A DNA stretch of 64,000 nt from Chitinophaga pinensis (GTDB taxonomy: Bacteria; Bacteroidota; Bacteroidia; Chitinophagales; CAMDFR01), in NCBI GenBank assembly GCA_945897725.1, contig CAMDFR010000009.1, positions 1 to 64,000 of the forward strand, read 5' to 3'. Below the pieces are notes generated by a model that was not told where the DNA came from, made no database searches, and saw only the letters and a program-made list of their open reading frames with translations. The position numbers and the translations under genes are program-made. Below are positions 62,547 to 64,000 of this stretch, in pieces. Position 1 is the first letter of the stretch, and each line of letters starts with the position of its first letter.

Positions 62547-63860
62547 ATGAAAAAAATATTCCTATTATTATTTTTATTTTCAAGCTTAGAGCAATTTTCA
62601 CAAGGATTAAAGATTTGTGCCTCCTACGAAGTCATCAAGGAACAAGATAGAATGCATCCTGGTTACAAAGCCATGGTAGATGCCAATTTCACAGCGGTAA
62701 AATCAATGGCAGATGCTAATAGAGGTTCACGAGCAGTGAATGCCGCAGATACCATTTATCATATTCCTGTTGTGGTTCACGTGGTTCGTTTGGCAACCGA
62801 GGATAATATACCCGACTCCTTAATTTATTCGCAAATTGAGGTATTGAATCGTGATTTTAATCATCGTAATGATGATAGTATTCAGACAAGAAATGCATTC
62901 AAACCTCTAATGGGTAGATTAAATTTTGATTTTTTCCTAGCGACTACTGACCCTTTAGGCAACCCAAGTACAGGCATCATTCGAAAGCTGGGAGCACCTG
63001 CCATTAGCCTCTTCGGCTTTAATGCTTTTTCGGATAATGTGAAGGATCCGGTAGAAGGTGACGCTCCATGGCCTACAGATAAATACCTAAATGTATGGGT
63101 TTGTAATTTGAATACAATTCCATTGGGTTTGTTAGGCTATGCCTATCCGCCTACTGGTGCTGCGAATTGGGATGCGGGGAGTTATATTGATTCTGCTCAG
63201 CAAGGTGTAGTAATTGATTATACCGCTTTTGGCAGAAACAATCCCTACATCATCGATCCAGGTATCGCACCAGGACGTACTGCGGTACATGAGTTTGGGC
63301 ACTACTTTGGACTAAGACATATTTGGGCAGACGAGGCAGCTTGTGTTGAAGATGATGGAATTTCGGATACACCCACACAAGGAGACCAAACTAATTTTGA
63401 TTGTGATACTTCTAAAAATAGTTGTACAGACATTGGCACAGACTATCCAGATATGATTGAAAACTATATGGACTATTCCAATGAATTTTGCCAAAACATG
63501 TTTACCAAAGAACAGGCGGACATCATGTTTTATAATTTACAAATGCTCCGACCAAACTTAGCACAAAAAACAGTGGTTTATGGCGTTGGTATAGCTGATG
63601 AAAAGGTGAGTTTTAAAGGAATATCTGTATATCCTACCCTAACAAAAGATCTAGTATATCTTGATTTGAATTTTGATGGAGAGAAAAATATTCATTATAG
63701 CATTACAGATCAGATGGGACGATCCATGAAAAGTGAAGAGATATCACAAGTGAAGAGCAAAGTGGAAAAGATTGATGTATCAAGCTTCCCAAGCGGAATT
63801 TACATCATTAATATTTCAGACAATAAACATCTGTTCCATCAAAAGATGGTAAAAAATTAG
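62547..63860 (+). CDS. Secreted M43 (pappalysin-like) zinc metalloprotease with T9SS sorting domain
   Basis: 437 residues from ATG 62547, which gives a clear signal peptide (MKKIFLLLFLFSSLEQFSQG). The metzincin zinc site HEFGHYFGLRH is intact, and the Met-turn is in ENYMDYSNEFCQNMF. The C-terminal 90 residues form a type A T9SS sorting domain (SVYPTLTKDLVYLDL ... SGIYIINISD ... HQKMVKN). Secreted through the outer membrane; likely degrades extracellular protein. Substrate unknown. Confidence 0.93.
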   Translation: MKKIFLLLFLFSSLEQFSQGLKICASYEVIKEQDRMHPGYKAMVDANFTAVKSMADANRGSRAVNAADTIYHIPVVVHVVRLATEDNIPDSLIYSQIEVLNRDFNHRNDDSIQTRNAFKPLMGRLNFDFFLATTDPLGNPSTGIIRKLGAPAISLFGFNAFSDNVKDPVEGDAPWPTDKYLNVWVCNLNTIPLGLLGYAYPPTGAANWDAGSYIDSAQQGVVIDYTAFGRNNPYIIDPGIAPGRTAVHEFGHYFGLRHIWADEAACVEDDGISDTPTQGDQTNFDCDTSKNSCTDIGTDYPDMIENYMDYSNEFCQNMFTKEQADIMFYNLQMLRPNLAQKTVVYGVGIADEKVSFKGISVYPTLTKDLVYLDLNFDGEKNIHYSITDQMGRSMKSEEISQVKSKVEKIDVSSFPSGIYIINISDNKHLFHQKMVKN

Positions 63861-63892
63861 CTCTTGTGTTATAATCGCAACACGAAAGATTT

Positions 63893-64000
63893 CTATCCTT
63901 TGATTAGATTATGTTCCAACAATTCACCTTCTATACATCGCACCACAGTGAAAGGAAACTTTTGTATTAAACGATAATCATGAGTGGCAAATAAAACTGC
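63893..64000 (-). CDS. ftsE: FtsE-like ABC ATPase, C-terminus only (runs off window)
   Basis: A minus-strand frame enters from the right edge and ends at a TAG (63893-63895), giving the last 35 residues: AVLFATHDYRLIQKFPFTVV and then RCIEGELLEHNLIKG. The ATHDYRLI switch region followed by a short tail is characteristic of FtsE, the ATPase of the FtsEX divisome complex. Too short for certainty; another ABC ATPase with a similar H-loop is possible. Confidence 0.6.
   Translation of the reverse strand, partial: AVLFATHDYRLIQKFPFTVVRCIEGELLEHNLIKG

Overview
The window is chromosomal DNA of an AT-rich member of the phylum Bacteroidota. Several things point there: two secreted proteins with type IX secretion (T9SS) C-terminal sorting domains, promoters of the TAnnTTTG type, a lipoprotein TamL-type outer-membrane assembly protein, a SufBCDS operon, a fused branched-chain 2-oxoacid dehydrogenase E1, a short AMP nucleosidase, DUF3098, DUF2851 and a START-like protein. 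Gene content fits a Chitinophagales/Sphingobacteriia-like lineage, but I cannot name a genus. No rRNA, tRNA, CRISPR array, prophage or plasmid functions were seen. Most of the window is core metabolism and envelope biology, with short intergenic gaps and small operons on both strands.

Layout. 1-1.9 kb: the end of an alkaline-phosphatase-superfamily gene and an HldD-like epimerase. 2-6.8 kb: the sufBCDS iron-sulfur assembly operon on the minus strand, with a promoter and a palindromic candidate operator. 6.9-8.3 kb: a repeat island with a REP-associated tyrosine transposase (RAYT) flanked by nine copies of a GGTTTGTG/CACAAACC palindrome, and bracketed by two copies of a second, dispersed double-hairpin repeat. 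8.3-11.4 kb: DUF1456, ribF, truB, uppP and DUF3098. 11.7-16.6 kb: a CASTOR/POLLUX-like channel, a LOG protein, a cyclophilin-FKBP fusion and HPPD. 16.9-20.7 kb: a TonB, small membrane protein, PstS-like and TPR cluster. 20.8-29.9 kb: a sirtuin lacking zinc cysteines, a VWA protein, a lipoprotein hydrolase, E1 alpha-beta, cystathionine beta-synthase, a BtuF-like protein and a histidine kinase. 30-43 kb: pyrG, DUF2851, a methyltransferase, glmM, aroQ, plsC, a lone HsdR-N nuclease-like protein, AMP nucleosidase, a TrmH methyltransferase, an FAD protein, dapF, htrA and ppa. 43-50.7 kb: a T9SS FG-GAP protein, TamL, an rRNA methylase, a pseudouridine synthase and purM. 50.9-64 kb: a histone-H1-like/START fusion, ffh, a degenerate LytM protein, mutS2, a CPA2 antiporter, a lipoprotein, photolyase, an NdpA-like nucleoid protein, an M43 metalloprotease with a T9SS tail, and the C-terminus of an FtsE-like ATPase running off the end.

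The most interesting part is the RAYT/REP island at 6.9-8.3 kb, together with the five copies of the double-hairpin repeat (about 6.95, 8.27, 16.73, 33.24 and 53.9 kb). Other points of interest are the basic AKKP-repeat protein fused to a START-like domain (TTG start), the palindrome over the sufB promoter, and the TonB/PstS/TPR cluster. All assignments come from reading motifs and gene order; no database search was possible.
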